DNA of 64,000 bases from Plantago ovata (lineage: Eukaryota > Streptophyta > Magnoliopsida > Lamiales > Plantaginaceae): assembly GCA_028274465.1 (NCBI GenBank), contig CM051458.1, forward strand, positions 23,823,566 to 23,887,565, given 5' to 3'. Below, piece after piece: positions 50,303-61,573 of the stretch (its first letter is position 1; each line of letters starts with the position of its first letter). The notes beneath the pieces are model-generated. The model ran no database searches, was not told the origin of the DNA, and saw only the letters and a program-made list of their open reading frames with translations. Both the position numbers and the translations under genes were made by a program.

Positions 50303-52233
50303 TGGTTAATATTTGCACTTATGATTCTAATGATTCTCCGCTGCTGGTACTGCTCCTGTGGTTGATAATTCTCCTGTTAGAAGAATTGATGCAGAAGTGG
50401 TTGATAAAGCTATGGCGCTTTTTTCTAAATCTGTCCTTGATATTGTTGCTTTCCATAATGCGGACGCAAACAAGGATGTTATTGATTCAGAGGGGACAAT
50501 GAGTGTTCAAGGCAAGGCACTAGGGAAGAGAACTAAGCCAACAGGGAAGCAAGGCAAGGGAGTTAAACCACCACAGGAGAAGAAAGGTAATGAACCAGAA
50601 AAACCAGTGAAGAAAGGTAAGGAACCAGAAAAACGAGTGAAGAAAGGTAAGGGAGTTGATGCTACTATAAAGGGAGCACCGACAAAGGTTCAAAATGTTC
50701 GTAGGTCAACGAGGAATGAGCCCAGTGATGCTACTGGAAACGTTCAACAACCTCGTAGGTCAAAGAGGAAACAACCTACAAACAGAGATGATGCTGCAGA
50801 TAATGAGCATTCCATAACAAATCAGGAGATAAGGACAAAGGAAGCACATGATAACAAGAAAATGAAAGTAGATGCTGGTAAGTGTGTTTGAGGTTTGATC
50901 ACCCTTAGTTTCAGTTTGAGGTTTTAGTGTATGTTTGAGTTTTATATGCTCTTTGTTTTGAGTTTTATTTGGTGCTTGTTTAAGTTTTACCACTGTCCAT
51001 GATTTTTATATGCATTCCAGACTGAGTTTAACATTGAACATTCATAGAAGTATGCATTCCAGACTGAAACAAACACCAGATAAAACTCAATTTCTCTACT
51101 TAATATGGTCCTTGAGGATAAATTTCATAGTTTTGAGTTTCATATGATGTTTTGTTTGAGTTTTATCTGATGCATGTTTGAGTTTTATCTGCTCTGTATC
51201 TAAGTTTTTGCTTTGTAAATGTGTAAAATTCTGCTATCTGTATCTCTGTTCTGTAAATTTGTTAAGAATCATGTTATTATCAATGTTTTTGCAACTGATA
51301 AGAAAATGCGTCCTATTACAACTCAATGCAAAGTCAGTTCTATGTTCAATGTCATTAAATCTTTGACCGAGGAACAGAAGGCTGATGTCATTGCAATAGG
51401 CTTTGGAGGACTTTTGAAGCTTGGATTTGATGCCTTTCCATTGAGTATAATACCGTGGCTGATGGACAACTTCGATTGCAACACTCTTCTGCAAGATATT
51501 GGTGCCAATTCGTACCATTTGACCGCTTTGGATGTGCATGACATCCTGAAGTTGCCATATTTCCCTCGGAATCCTATCCGTCTCTTCAAGCTGTCACAGA
51601 AAGGACCAGAGTTTCAGAGAGTTAAAAATGTTCGAGATTGGTGGGATTCTGAATTTAGAGGTTATATTAGACGGAACCGACCTGGATCACAGGTTGAGGT
51701 GTATGAGTTCCCGAGTGCTAGGATGGCTGAAGCACTTAAAAACCTTCCACATGGCGGTCCTTCATTCAAGAAGCTGTTTGTAATGTATGCATGTGCGGTT
51801 TTTCTCGCTCCGACATCCAGCAGTAATGCAGATTTCAAGTATGTCCTCGTCTGTAATTAATTATTACTTTTTTTTTCTCAATTATGCAATGCTGTTTGTT
51901 TGAGGTTAAGTGCGTTTTTAGTCTTTTATATGGTACTTGTTTGAATTTTACATTTTTCAGCTTTTGAGTTTTAGGGGTTATATTTACTTGAGTATAAGTT
52001 TTATATGTTTGAGTTTTTATATGCTGTTTTGTTTCAGTTTTTATATTTGTTGTTGTTTGAGTTTTATATATATATGTATCTCTTTTGTTGTTGTCAGGCT
52101 TGCCTGTGCAATTGATGATGTAGACAAGTTGAAGGAGTTAGATTGGTGCTCCTTCGTCATTACAACATTGTTCAAGGCTTCAATAAGCTTCTTGGGGAGG
52201 GTAACAGTAAGAACAAGATTCTTAATTCTGTAG
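50303..52233 (+). pseudogene. Transposon-associated plant gene (PMD/Ulp1-MULE type), truncated
   Basis: Exon 50,303-50,880 encodes a Lys-rich linker with repeats of the KKGKEPEKPV kind. A frame slip exists near 50,343 between the first ATG and this frame. Exon 51,295-51,840 has a conserved block (SLTEEQKADVIAIGFGGLLK ... DVHDILKLP) that I know from plant MULE-borne genes upstream of Ulp1-type peptidases. Exon ~52,098-52,233 (AIDDVDKLKELDWCSFVITT) fits the next part of that family, then stops. No peptidase domain follows before unrelated genes, so it is truncated. Introns carry GAGTTTTAT repeats. Function unknown. Confidence 0.5.
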
Positions 52234-52326
52234 GAATGTTTTCTGCATTGTTGTCTTGAATAATAATTGTTCCTTTTCCATTATGTGTAGCTTATTGAAA
52301 TTATAAGTATTTCTTTTCTATTCTGC

Positions 52327-53070
52327 AAAGATAAAACTCAAACACGCTTCAGATAAAACTCAAACTTCTCTACATTAATATGGTGCTTGAGGATAAATTT
52401 CATATTTTTTGAGTTTCATATGATGTTTGTTTGAGTTTTATTTGATGCATGTTTGAGTTTTACCACTGTTGTCCATGCTCATTTTTTATATGCATTTTTT
52501 ATTCAAATTTAACACAATGATAATGGTTCCTTTTCCATTCTGTAGCTTATTGAATTATAATTTTTCCTGTTCCATTTTTTTTAAAGATAAAACTCAAACA
52601 TGCATCAGATAAAACTGAAACAAACACCAGATAAAACTCAACTTCTCTACATTAATATGCTGCTTGAGGATAAATTTCATATTTTTTGAGTTTCATATGA
52701 TGTTTGTTTGAGTTTTATCTGATGCATGCTTGAGTTTTACCACTGCTGTCCATGCTCATATTTTTATATGCATTTTTTATTCAAATTTAACAGAATGATA
52801 ATGGTTCCTTTTCCATTCTATAGCTTATTGAATTATAATTGTTTCTTTTCCATTTTTTTCCAAAGATAAAACTCAAACATGCATCAGATAAAACTCAAAC
52901 CAACACCAGATAAAACTCAACTTCTCTACATTAATATGCTGCTTGAGGATAAATTTCATATTTTTTGAGTTTCATATGATGTTTGTTTGAGTTTTATCTG
53001 ATGCAGGTTTGAGTTTTACCACTGCTGTCCATGGTCATATTTTTATATGCATTTTTTATTCAATTTAGAC
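52327..53070 (+). repeat. Three ~260-bp tandem units rich in AAACTCAAAC / GAGTTTTATC
   Basis: Units start at about 52,327, 52,583 and 52,862 (AAAGATAAAACTCAAAC). Each contains CTACATTAATATG, GAGGATAAATTTCATATTTT and inverted copies of TTTGAGTTTTATCTGATGC. Partial units occur at 51,055-51,200 and 54,715-54,870, the latter within the RPA70-like intron. Confidence 0.88.
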
Positions 53071-53289
53071 AAGTCTGATTGGGAAACTAAATCTGTAATG
53101 CATATACTGATATTAACACATTTTATTTTAAACCAATATACATTATTTTTCTACCTAGTCTAAACTTCAAATCTGAGACCCTATCACAAACGTCTAACAT
53201 GATAACACGAACATAATATTTGAACGTAATAAACTGACCTACCTAATCTACTGTCAATGCTATAGCATTTTCCACACATGTAATAAGGC

Positions 53290-53868
53290 CTAGATTACAT
53301 TGAATAGAATGCCATTCTGCAAGCTTCTACGATTGCGATCATTCTCATCAATCGTATGCTCCACGTCCACGTCTATCTCTTGTGTTGTAGCAGCAAAGTA
53401 GAGTTCGCTATCATCAATTCCAATGCGCTGCTCAGTTTGGTGAAGCGTCATTCCCAAATTCCAGAAGTAGTCGTCCACATCATTAGAATTGAATGGACGT
53501 ATGTCTTCTCGATGGTTGTTTGAAACCGGTATTCCGGTATTAGTTCTTGTCACCAATACGATGTGAGGCCTTGAAAACCTTATATGATTGCTCAAGTCAG
53601 CCTCATAGTTTCTTGGAATGACGTTGCCATCTTCAATGGTATGTGCTACATTCAACCATATGAACCTGTATCTATATCGGTGCGATAGGCGTTCCTCCAT
53701 ATCCATTGATATCGTAACAACCCAATTCTGTTCTTTTGTCAGACGAACATTGATTTTTAGTTCATGCTCCGTCGATATAGATATGAATTTCCAGAATGCT
53801 TTGCCGCGATGTTCAGCCAGTGTTCTTGGGTTATCAATGTTGATAGTTTCGATATTTATGTGCAACAT
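53290..53868 (-). CDS. Unidentified intact 192-codon ORF
   Basis: Begins MLHINIETINIDNPRTL and ends NRRSLQNGILFNVI. I do not recognise it. The composition is protein-like: mixed beta-type stretches in the first 120 residues (WKFISIST, KINVRLT, WVVTISMDME, FIWLNVAH), then an acidic tail. No signal peptide or membrane helix is visible. A minus-strand TATA box lies at 53,985-53,993. It sits between two broken TE-associated genes but has no internal stop. Possibly an accessory gene of the same mobile unit; a host orphan gene is also possible. Confidence 0.5.
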   Translation of the reverse strand: MLHINIETINIDNPRTLAEHRGKAFWKFISISTEHELKINVRLTKEQNWVVTISMDMEERLSHRYRYRFIWLNVAHTIEDGNVIPRNYEADLSNHIRFSRPHIVLVTRTNTGIPVSNNHREDIRPFNSNDVDDYFWNLGMTLHQTEQRIGIDDSELYFAATTQEIDVDVEHTIDENDRNRRSLQNGILFNVI

Positions 53869-53984
53869 TTTTTTACTTTTTTTCTGTGTTTTGCTGTTTC
53901 CAGAATTTCCAGAATATTTCTTTCTGTTCTTCTGTGTTTTGCTGTACTCAATTGAATGTTGATGATCAAACTCATGTTGTCCTC

Positions 53985-53993
53985 AATATTTAT
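53985..53993 (-). promoter_or_regulatory. TATA box upstream of the 192-codon ORF
   Basis: Minus strand TATAAATAT, about 117-125 bp upstream of the ATG at 53,868. Confidence 0.45.
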
Positions 53994-54299
53994 AGGAGTG
54001 CACAAACCTGTTATCAAGAGTCATATTTTTTCATGAAGTGTTTTGTCCATTGTTGGAAGTGTTTTATCAAGAGTCATGTTTTTTCATTAAGTGTTGTCTT
54101 TACACGCTAGTTCCTTACCAATAGCAGAAAGAAGCGTCTTTTCTTATTAATAACTAAAAGAAGCGTTTCTTCAAAATAAAAAAATAATAATAATAATAAA
54201 ATTAACACAAGATGAATAATATCTCAGTCATTTTTATTTCTCTCAAAGGGTTTCTCTCCAAACCGTTTCGCCCTTTTTCAATTGTCGAATCTGTGCTGA

Positions 54300-56131
54300 C
54301 GACCGTGTCTGCAAGCCTGTGTTGAAGGTTATTAGTATCAAACAAACAAATCTGGATCCATCAACAACAGAGCGTTACAGGTTTACTCTATTGATTCTCT
54401 CAATACTCACCATGCCATGCTTTGTACAAACCTAAATTTTCGAGTGAAGAATAACCTTGTTCGTAGTGGATCTATTATTGAGCTGAATGATTACACCTGC
54501 TGTACAATCCGAGATCGAAAGTAATTTTCTCTACTCTCAATTTATATATTCATTTTAATTTGTATATTCATTTTGTTCGTTTGTGTGTGTATGCTTGATG
54601 TTTTGAGTTTTACCTATATTCGGTTTGATGTAATTGTTCATGGCATATGTGTATTTTTGTCGTTTTACTTGGTGTTGTTATTATTGTAGCTTGTTGAAAT
54701 GATAATGATTCGTGATAAAACTCAAACAAGCACAATATAAAACTCAAACAAACACTATATAAAACTCAACATGTCTACATGGTGCTTTAGGATAAGTTTT
54801 ATGTAATTGAGTTTTATATGCTGTTTGTTTGAGTTTTATGTTCTGCTTCTTTGAGGTTTACCACTGTCCATGCATGTTATAACTTATCATATCATATATT
54901 GTTTTTTTTTTCCAGGATCATTACTATTGTGGGATTCAGAACTATCTTGATAGATTCAACATGTACTGGTAGTTCAAGTGTGTTTGTCAGCGTACAACAA
55001 GAAGTTCCTCAAAACACAAGGCCTCTTGCACAAGCTGACAACCAAATGCAGAAGTCGAGGATGAATCCAATTTCATTGAATGAAGCAAACAAGTTGAAAA
55101 TGGAATTAAATAAATTTACTCCCATTTCTGCTCTGACTCCACTTAATCGTAATTGGATTATTAAAGGTCGAGTTACTGCAAAAAATGAGGTACGACACTT
55201 CAACACTGAGAAAGGGCATGGTAAAGTGTTTTCGTTTGATGTGTTGGATTCTGGTGGAGGTGAGATCCGTGCCACATGCTTTAATGCTGTTGTTGACAAA
55301 ATTCATGCATCTATTGAAGTTGGTAAAATTTATGAAATATCAAAAGGTAACTTGAAAGCTGCCCAGAAGATGTTCAACTGTCTTAGTAGTCGATGGGAAA
55401 TTTATTTGGAGACATCATCATTGGTTAAGTTGTGCTCTAATGAAGATGATTCTATACCAAAGCAGATGTTTTGTTTCAAATCCATTGAAGAAATTGCAAA
55501 TACAGAAAGTGATGTTGTAGTTGATTTGATAGCTGTGGTATCAACTGTTGATGCTTCTGTTCCTTTTATGAGAAAAGATGGAATGCAAACTCAAAGAAGA
55601 TTTCTGAATTTGAAGGATCAATCAGGACGAAGTATATAGTTTACCTTGTGGGGAGGTTTCAGCAGTAAAGAAGGTGAACAACTTTATGAAATGGTACAAA
55701 CTGGGAGATCTCCTATTTTGGCTGTGAAATTTGCTAAAGTGAGCAATTTTAGTGTGAAATCAATCTGCACGATATCTTCTACTCGACTGTTCATCAATCC
55801 TGTTTCTGTAGAGGCTTCTTCCTTAAGACAATGGTTTGATAATGGTGGAAAAGAAATATTATTTGAATCTATTTCTAGGCCAACTGTGGCTGCAGGCCCA
55901 AAAAAATTTGTTCCCAAAACATTGTCACAAATAACAGATGAGCGACTTGGAATGTCAAAATCACCGGACTGGATTTCATGCAAGGTGACATTAATGTTCA
56001 TTCACAATGATAGTTTGTACTACACAACATGCCCTCTCAAAGTAGGTGATAGAATATGCAGCAAGAAAGTCACACAAACTGTGGACTCAAAATGGTGGTG
56101 CGATACCTGTAAGAAGGACCTTAAAGATTGT
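54300..56131 (+). pseudogene. RPA70 (replication protein A large subunit)-like pseudogene
   Basis: Exon 1 (about 54,320-54,523) encodes the N-terminal RPA domain (PVLKVISIKQTNLDPS ... SGSIIELNDYTC) with a frameshift near 54,394. Donor AAAG|GTAATT is replaced here by AAA|GTAATT, and the intron runs to a TTTTTCCAG acceptor at 54,915. Exon 2 carries DNA-binding domains A and B (WIIKGRVTAKNEVRHFN, GKVFSFDVLDSGGGEIR, TLWGGFSSKEGEQLYEMV) and the start of the C domain with its Cys pairs (TCPLKVGDRICSKK, WWCDTCKKD). TAG at 55,638-55,640 breaks it and the 3' end is cut by the LTR at 56,132. The similarity is to cellular RPA70, not to the more diverged Helitron RPA type. An intron is retained, so it is not a processed copy. 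Confidence 0.8.
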
Positions 56132-56950
56132 TGTTGAAGGGTAATTCGCACTTCTTCCTAAGTTCGCAGTAGATCGTCACGATAAGCTATTCTAGTTCTT
56201 CTTCATGTAGTATTCCTCTTGAATTGGTAGGGAACCTTCTTGTAGCTTCCTCATACCTGAAATATACTGGAGTGGGGGGTTAGTGTCTCTTGCCCGGTCT
56301 GTAAGATATCAGACCGGAGTGACGACTTTACGTGTAGGGAGTTGCGAGGCTTCCCTAGTACGAGTAGTAAATGTGGTGGGTGAGTGGTAGGTGAGAGGTG
56401 TTAATGCTTACCTTGAGCTCCTTATATACTCGTAGTATTTTAATGTCAACCCTCGTAGAATCGTGATAAGTGTCCGGACGAGATTGAAGCCTCCTTAGGC
56501 CCAAGCCCATTAAGGAGGTCCGTGGACCTTGGCCCAAACATCTTGGCTAGGGTTGAGAGGGCAACATGGACATTTCGGGTCCCATGTAGTAATCTGGAAG
56601 GCGGGCCCCCCTAGGAGCGACCATGGGTGGTCGCCCTGGTGTCCTCGTGCCTTCCTCTTACGTATGTGGTCCGAGTAGTGCTTTGCCTAGTTTCTCTCAG
56701 AGAGTGTTACCTTGACGTAAGGTCCTCCTCGAGCCATAGAGATGCTCCTCGAGCTCAATAGCTGCCTTGTCCTTGTGATGAGCTTATCTTGAGGGTTGGC
56801 CTCTTAGTGATGGTCGGACCCTATGTTGGTCGAACCTCACCTTAGTGACATACTTGGGTGTGGTCGCGCCCCTTGAGGGACGACCTATGATGCTTTGTCG
56901 CGCTCTTAGACCGCTACAGTTCGTACATGCGGACTGTACATATTTCAACA
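56132..56950 (-). repeat. LTR (~819 bp), probably 3' LTR of a minus-strand gypsy element
   Basis: On the minus strand it runs TGTTGAAATATGTACAG ... CCTTCAACA. A TATATAAGG box lies at about 56,421-56,429. To its right, on the element strand, AGGGAGACATATGTTAG precedes it and could be a polypurine tract. Its left end cuts the RPA70-like exon. The flanking 5-mers ATTGT and CTAAC do not match, so it is not a simple solo LTR with an intact target duplication. Confidence 0.5.
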
Positions 56951-57195
56951 CTAACATATGTCTCCCTAGTTTCCAATTATCTTTGTAGAAGATAGTTGAG
57001 GAACTATGTTGAAGTAGAGGTCGAGCAGAGCCTCGACTAGTAGTGGGCGAAAAAAGATTTCCGTATTCGTGCCTTGGTATCTTTCCCTCCTCCTATCTCT
57101 CCCCCCCTTTTTATAGGGTGCGAGCAGACGTTGCTCGGACCTTATGAAAGAGGTATATTTGCTGGGCAGAGATCGGATCCGGGTAAGTATTCCTT
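56951..57195 (-). other. Possible 3' internal end of that LTR element
   Basis: Short minus-strand frame ending SSTKIIGN followed by the putative polypurine tract. No domain recognised. Confidence 0.3.
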
Positions 57196-57385
57196 GGTGG
57201 AATGGAATGACTTCTTGCCACCTTTTTCTTTGCAAATTATCTCGAGGAGACAATTGTGAGAGTGGAATAGAATGACTTCTTGCCACCTTTTTCTTTGAAA
57301 ATTATCTCGAGGAGAGACAATTGTGAGAGTGGAATGGAGTGACTTCTTGCCGCCTTTTTCTTTGCAAATTATCTCGAGGAGAGAC
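57196..57385 (+). repeat. ~67-bp tandem array, interrupted by Athila-type copy 2
   Basis: Units start at 57,196, 57,260 and 57,327 and contain TGACTTCTTGCC, CTTTTTCTTTG and ATTATCTCGAGGAGAGAC. The third unit stops exactly where the LTR begins. Confidence 0.93.
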
Positions 57386-58695
57386 TAATGAATGTGTATT
57401 TTACACTTTCATTTGAGTCTTTTTCACCTATTTTAGCTATCCTCTATGTTAATTTAGCTATATTTTAGTGCATTTTATTAGAATAGTGTCACGTTTCCCT
57501 TTAGATTTTATTTTACAGGTTTTGGTTGAAAATCGAGGATTTCCGGGCAATTATATTGAAGTCGACAAGGAATTGGTGTTCCAGAAGCCTATTTGGAGTA
57601 TCTGAAGGTTTCCGGATAGGATTTGGAGTCTAGGGGTCGAATCTGGAGGTTAGAAGGCCACTAGAAGACAGAAACCGAGTCCGAAAAGGGGAAGAAATCC
57701 AAAAACGCGTCGAAAACGCGGAATTCCACGAAAAATTCTCCCGGGCGAACCGCCCGAGACGTGGGGCGAACCGCCCCACACCGGGCGAACCGCCCGGTGT
57801 GTGGGGCGAACCGCCCCACACTTATTCGAGGCCTATATATAGTTGCTCAAATTTTCTCCGAAATTCATACTTTTCCAGACCTACTTTCTCACCTTTTTCT
57901 GTAGTTTTAGGTAGGGACTTCCCAGAGCCTGTTCTGGGGGTCGTAGCTTAGGAGACACTTTTCATAGCAGATTGGAGCTTGTAGGATCGCAGTTCTTCGG
58001 AGATTGACAACCTTCGGTAACATTGTATCTTACAGTTTATTCTACTTATTTTTATATATCTTTCAACATGTTTTCTTCTATGATTTCTATTGATTGCATG
58101 CCTATTATGAGTAGCTAAACTTATCGTTGGTGGTAGTATGTGAATTCTTAGCGAAGGGAAGATAATCATGCTAATGGCTATATCGCGCATTATACTCCGT
58201 GTTATTGCTTTATTTCGTTGATCAGGCTCAGCCTAAATTCTCGTATGTTGTATTAATTATTATGCACAATTGGACCCTCGTCGACCTAGGCGCGTGTATA
58301 TCTTCGTAGTGTTGAATAATTACGGAACACAGTTGGACAATATTGATTGACTTGTCAGTACCTTTATCTTCGTAGTGCTTAATAATTGCAACAAGACATT
58401 AGATTGATCAAAGATCTCCATGCAAGACCGAGGAATTTACGCATGATTATTGACCCGTTATGCTTTGAAGGATCATACTATCACCAATCTCCATTATCTG
58501 TTAGAAAAACCCTTTGCTTTCACGTCTACTGTTTTTATATTCTAAATTAGATTTGATAAAGCTAGTTATAGTCCTGAGAGAACGACACTCGAGTCATTCT
58601 ACTGCTACACTACGGTTTTCGTTGTAGTTGTGGATTGCCTTTGGCTAAATAACAAATATTTGCTGAATCGGGACCCGACAAACCCGCGTTCATCA
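57386..58695 (+). repeat. 5' LTR of Athila-type copy 2 (1,310 bp)
   Basis: TAATGAATG ... GCGTTCATCA; the terminal TG is mutated to TA. The array of four palindromes is at 57,742-57,817 and the TATA box CTATATATAG at 57,833-57,842. The 66-bp repeats of copy 1 are represented only by degenerate CTTCGTAGTG segments at 58,300-58,390. Confidence 0.88.
57742..57817. promoter_or_regulatory. Phased palindrome array upstream of the LTR TATA box
   Basis: Four perfect 6-bp-arm inverted repeats: CGGGCGAACCGCCCG at 57,742 and 57,782, and GGGGCGAACCGCCCC at 57,763 and 57,803. The steps are 21, 19, 21 bp, identical to copy 1. The array ends about 15 bp upstream of the TATA box. Confidence 0.7.
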
Positions 58696-58698
58696 AAT

Positions 58699-58716
58699 TG
58701 GCGCCGTTGCCGGGGA
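58699..58716 (+). other. Primer-binding site, tRNA-Asp
   Basis: TGGCGCCGTTGCCGGGGA, 3 nt after the LTR end; identical to copy 1. Confidence 0.9.
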
Positions 58717-58840
58717 CCATACTCCTTTTTTCTGTTTAATTTGTTTATATTTTCAGCATTCAATTCCTAAATCTATTAGTTTTAGTTTTCCTTTTTAATC
58801 TCTCTCTGATACTGCTTTCCTAGTCTGTTACAGATAGTGT

Positions 58841-61001
58841 ATGCCACATACACTATCTAGGGGAACACTGCTTGCTGATTCAATTGCTGAGATCGACAGA
58901 GTCTACCACCAAAGAAGGCGACTACTTCAAAGGCGTGCACTAGAGGAAATAGAGGATACCGATTTCTCTGAATCTCTACACATTCTTTTCAAGGAAATCG
59001 ACGGAATGGCAGAAGCTAGACCACTGAAAGCATGGGTTCAACCCACCAAGGATCGTATGAGGGGACCGGCGATTGTTCTTTCGTCTGCAACCCGAGATCT
59101 GGAAATCAAGAACCACGCATTCCAACAACTTCCGAGGTTCTATGGCTTATCAAGGGAAGATGTGATGGGGGTACTTGCACGATATCGATGATTTCGTCAA
59201 CCAACTCCCACGACCCGGAGCTGAAATAACAACGGATGAGTTGAGGATGAAGGTTTTTGCTATGAGACTTGGCGACAGAGCCAAGTCATGGTTGAGTTCT
59301 TTACCAGCAGGCTCGCTGGACACTTGGGAGAAGGTTTTTTTAGCTTTCATGGAGAAATACTTCCCTCACACCTTGACTACCGCGCTAAAGGCGCAGATCA
59401 CTGGATTCAAGCAGGACTATGATGAGACCATCTACACCGCGTTTGAGAGGTTCCAAGATCTCACGAACAAGTGCCCTCACCATGGTTTTGAACTTTCTGA
59501 CCTAGTCCAACACTTCTATAATGGACTAACCTTCGAGAACCAACAAGTGGTGGATTTCCAATGCCGAGGCAATATTTGGGAGGAAACCGCAGAAGCCGTC
59601 TCGGCAGTTTTCGAAAGGCTTGCTAAGGGTTCGCAGTTCAAGGACCCAAGAGCAATGGTTAGGTGACGTGGACCTGAAGCTCCACCGACTCAAGAAGCCC
59701 CTATGTATAGGGGGAATGGGGATCAATTCGAGTGCTTTACCAACGAATTGAAGCAAGTCCTCAAGAGCGCCACCGGAACAACTGTTTCGAACGAAGTATG
59801 CCGAATATGCAAGAACTATGGGCATGGAGCTCATATGTGTAGATCGGAGCTTGCGTATGATGATGGCAACTGGGCTCGAGGAGGCGAAGAGGAAGCCTTT
59901 GCTACGGAGTTTGGTACTCAAGAAGTTAGCTACGGACAAGACGGTAGGAATCCTCGAGGTGGATTTTGGAGAAGAGGATTCCGAAACAATCAAGGATATG
60001 CACCGGCTAACCAAACTTATGGCCCTAACCAAGACCGTAGTAGGCTAAACTATGGTAATGACCACTGCGAAAACCCCGCTCCGAAAGAGCCACCGAAGTC
60101 GAAGTCGGCTCAACTGATGGAGAACTTGCAAAAGATGGTTGATCACACACAAAGTTTTCTCAAACGTTATGAAGAAGATTCCGAGAAGACTAGGGCAAGG
60201 CTTGATAGGTTGGAAGAAAGCACTAGGCTTTCCCATCAAAAGATGCAAGAGTTGATCGACCGAGGAGCAAGTAGGGAGCAAGGCAAGCTGCCTAGCAACA
60301 CTGAGAAGTCGAATTCCATTACATTAGCTGGTGATCTACCTGACGAAATCACCATCAAGAAGGTTGCTAAGTGCGAGTGTTGCAAGAATGAAGAACTTCT
60401 ACAGGCTAAGGAAGAAGAGAAGGACCTTGGTTCTGACGAAAGTGAGGAGGAGCAAGAGTATCCCGAGCCACTCCCTAAAAGTTTCGATGTTAAGGTAGGG
60501 ATTTGTGAGCTTGAAGATGTCCGTGCCACACTAGACACGGGATCCTACTCAAACATACTCCCTTTGAATGTGTTTGAAAAGAGTAGCCTTGGAAAACTAT
60601 TTGAGCATAGGTCTATTGTGCAACTGGCGGATGGATCCTTTATGAGACCCGAAGGCGTTGTGAAAAATGTATTGGTCAAGATTGGTGAAGCATCTGTATA
60701 CATCAATTTTGTAGTTATGCCGATGTCTGCACCTGGAACGGGGGATGTCATACTCTTAGGGCGAACATTCTTGACTAAACTACGCTCCGTGATGGACATC
60801 TACCAAAGAACTTGCACTATTGAAGTGGATGGCAAGCAACACGTGTTGCAAGCCATAACTGATCCACCTGATCCGCCTAATATTTCTTTCACTACTCACT
60901 ACTGTGGTCTTGCAGCCTATATTCTTTCTTATTCGCAGGTTCGTGGCATGGAGAGGAGATCAATGAAGGGGAAGTCTAGTACCCGAAGAAAGAAGATATA
61001 G
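58841..61001 (+). pseudogene. gag-pro of Athila-type copy 2
   Basis: Same product as copy 1, starting MPHTLSRGTLLADS. Gag, then the CRICKNYGHGAHMC knuckle, then the protease LDTGSYSNILP and ILLGRTFL, ending STRRKKI. It is broken by one extra G in a G run near 59,166 (frameshift) and an AGA to TGA stop at 59,664-59,666. Neither lesion is shared with copy 1. From 59,667 to 61,001 the frame is open through knuckle and protease. The Lys/Glu-rich linker between them is longer in open frame than in copy 1. Confidence 0.85.
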
Positions 61002-61264
61002 GCACAGACAGGAGTCGAGTCAAAGACTTTAAACAATGACGCTATTCGGGAGGCAACCTGGAGTTTTTATCGCTTTCTTTACCGCTTTATTGCATGCATT
61101 CATTCTTGAACTATTTGCTTCTCGTATGCGAATTTGTTCATGTCTGTGTCGTATATGCTTATGTTTGAGTGAGATTTTTCGAGTGGTTTTATGAGAAAAT
61201 TGGTTTTGGGGATTAAAAACCGTGTTTTCGGACGGAAGGACCGTCTCCCCGCATCGGGGAGCAC

Positions 61265-61340
61265 GGGGCGAACCGCCCCACATTGGGGGCGAATCGCCCC
61301 GTGTGGGGCGACTCGCCCCGCACCAGGGGCGAATCGCCCC
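61265..61340. promoter_or_regulatory. Palindrome array upstream of the second ORF (copy 2)
   Basis: GGGGCGAACCGCCCC (61,265), GGGGCGAATCGCCCC (near 61,286), GGGGCGACTCGCCCC (61,305) and GGGCGAATCGCCCC (61,327), spaced about 20 bp. It is followed by a CT-rich leader and the leader intron. Equivalent to the cluster at 18,839-18,925 of copy 1. Confidence 0.65.
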
Positions 61341-61573
61341 ACGGCCCCAGAAGTTAAAAAACGCGGATTTTCCCTCTTTACCTCATTTTCTTCATATCTT
61401 CATCATTCCTCCTCCCCAAAAACCGAAAATCGCGATTTCATCTTCAAAATCTCATAACTTCTTCATTTCTTGACCAAATTTAGTGTTCTTTAGCTTGAAT
61501 CGAAGCCTATTACATGATCTATCTTTTCATCCGAACAAATTTCGTCCTAATGCATTAGATTTTCAGATCTGAG

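Noticed and set aside
52327..53070. CRISPR-like array
   Set aside because: Repeats are 256-279 bp, imperfect and AT-rich, in a plant nuclear context; they are ordinary tandem repeats.
54300..56131. Processed (retro)pseudogene of RPA70
   Set aside because: An intron with proper borders separates the N-terminal domain from the rest, so it did not come from fully spliced mRNA.
56132..56950. Solo LTR with target duplication
   Set aside because: The flanking 5-mers ATTGT and CTAAC differ, and polypurine-like sequence on one side suggests a truncated element instead.
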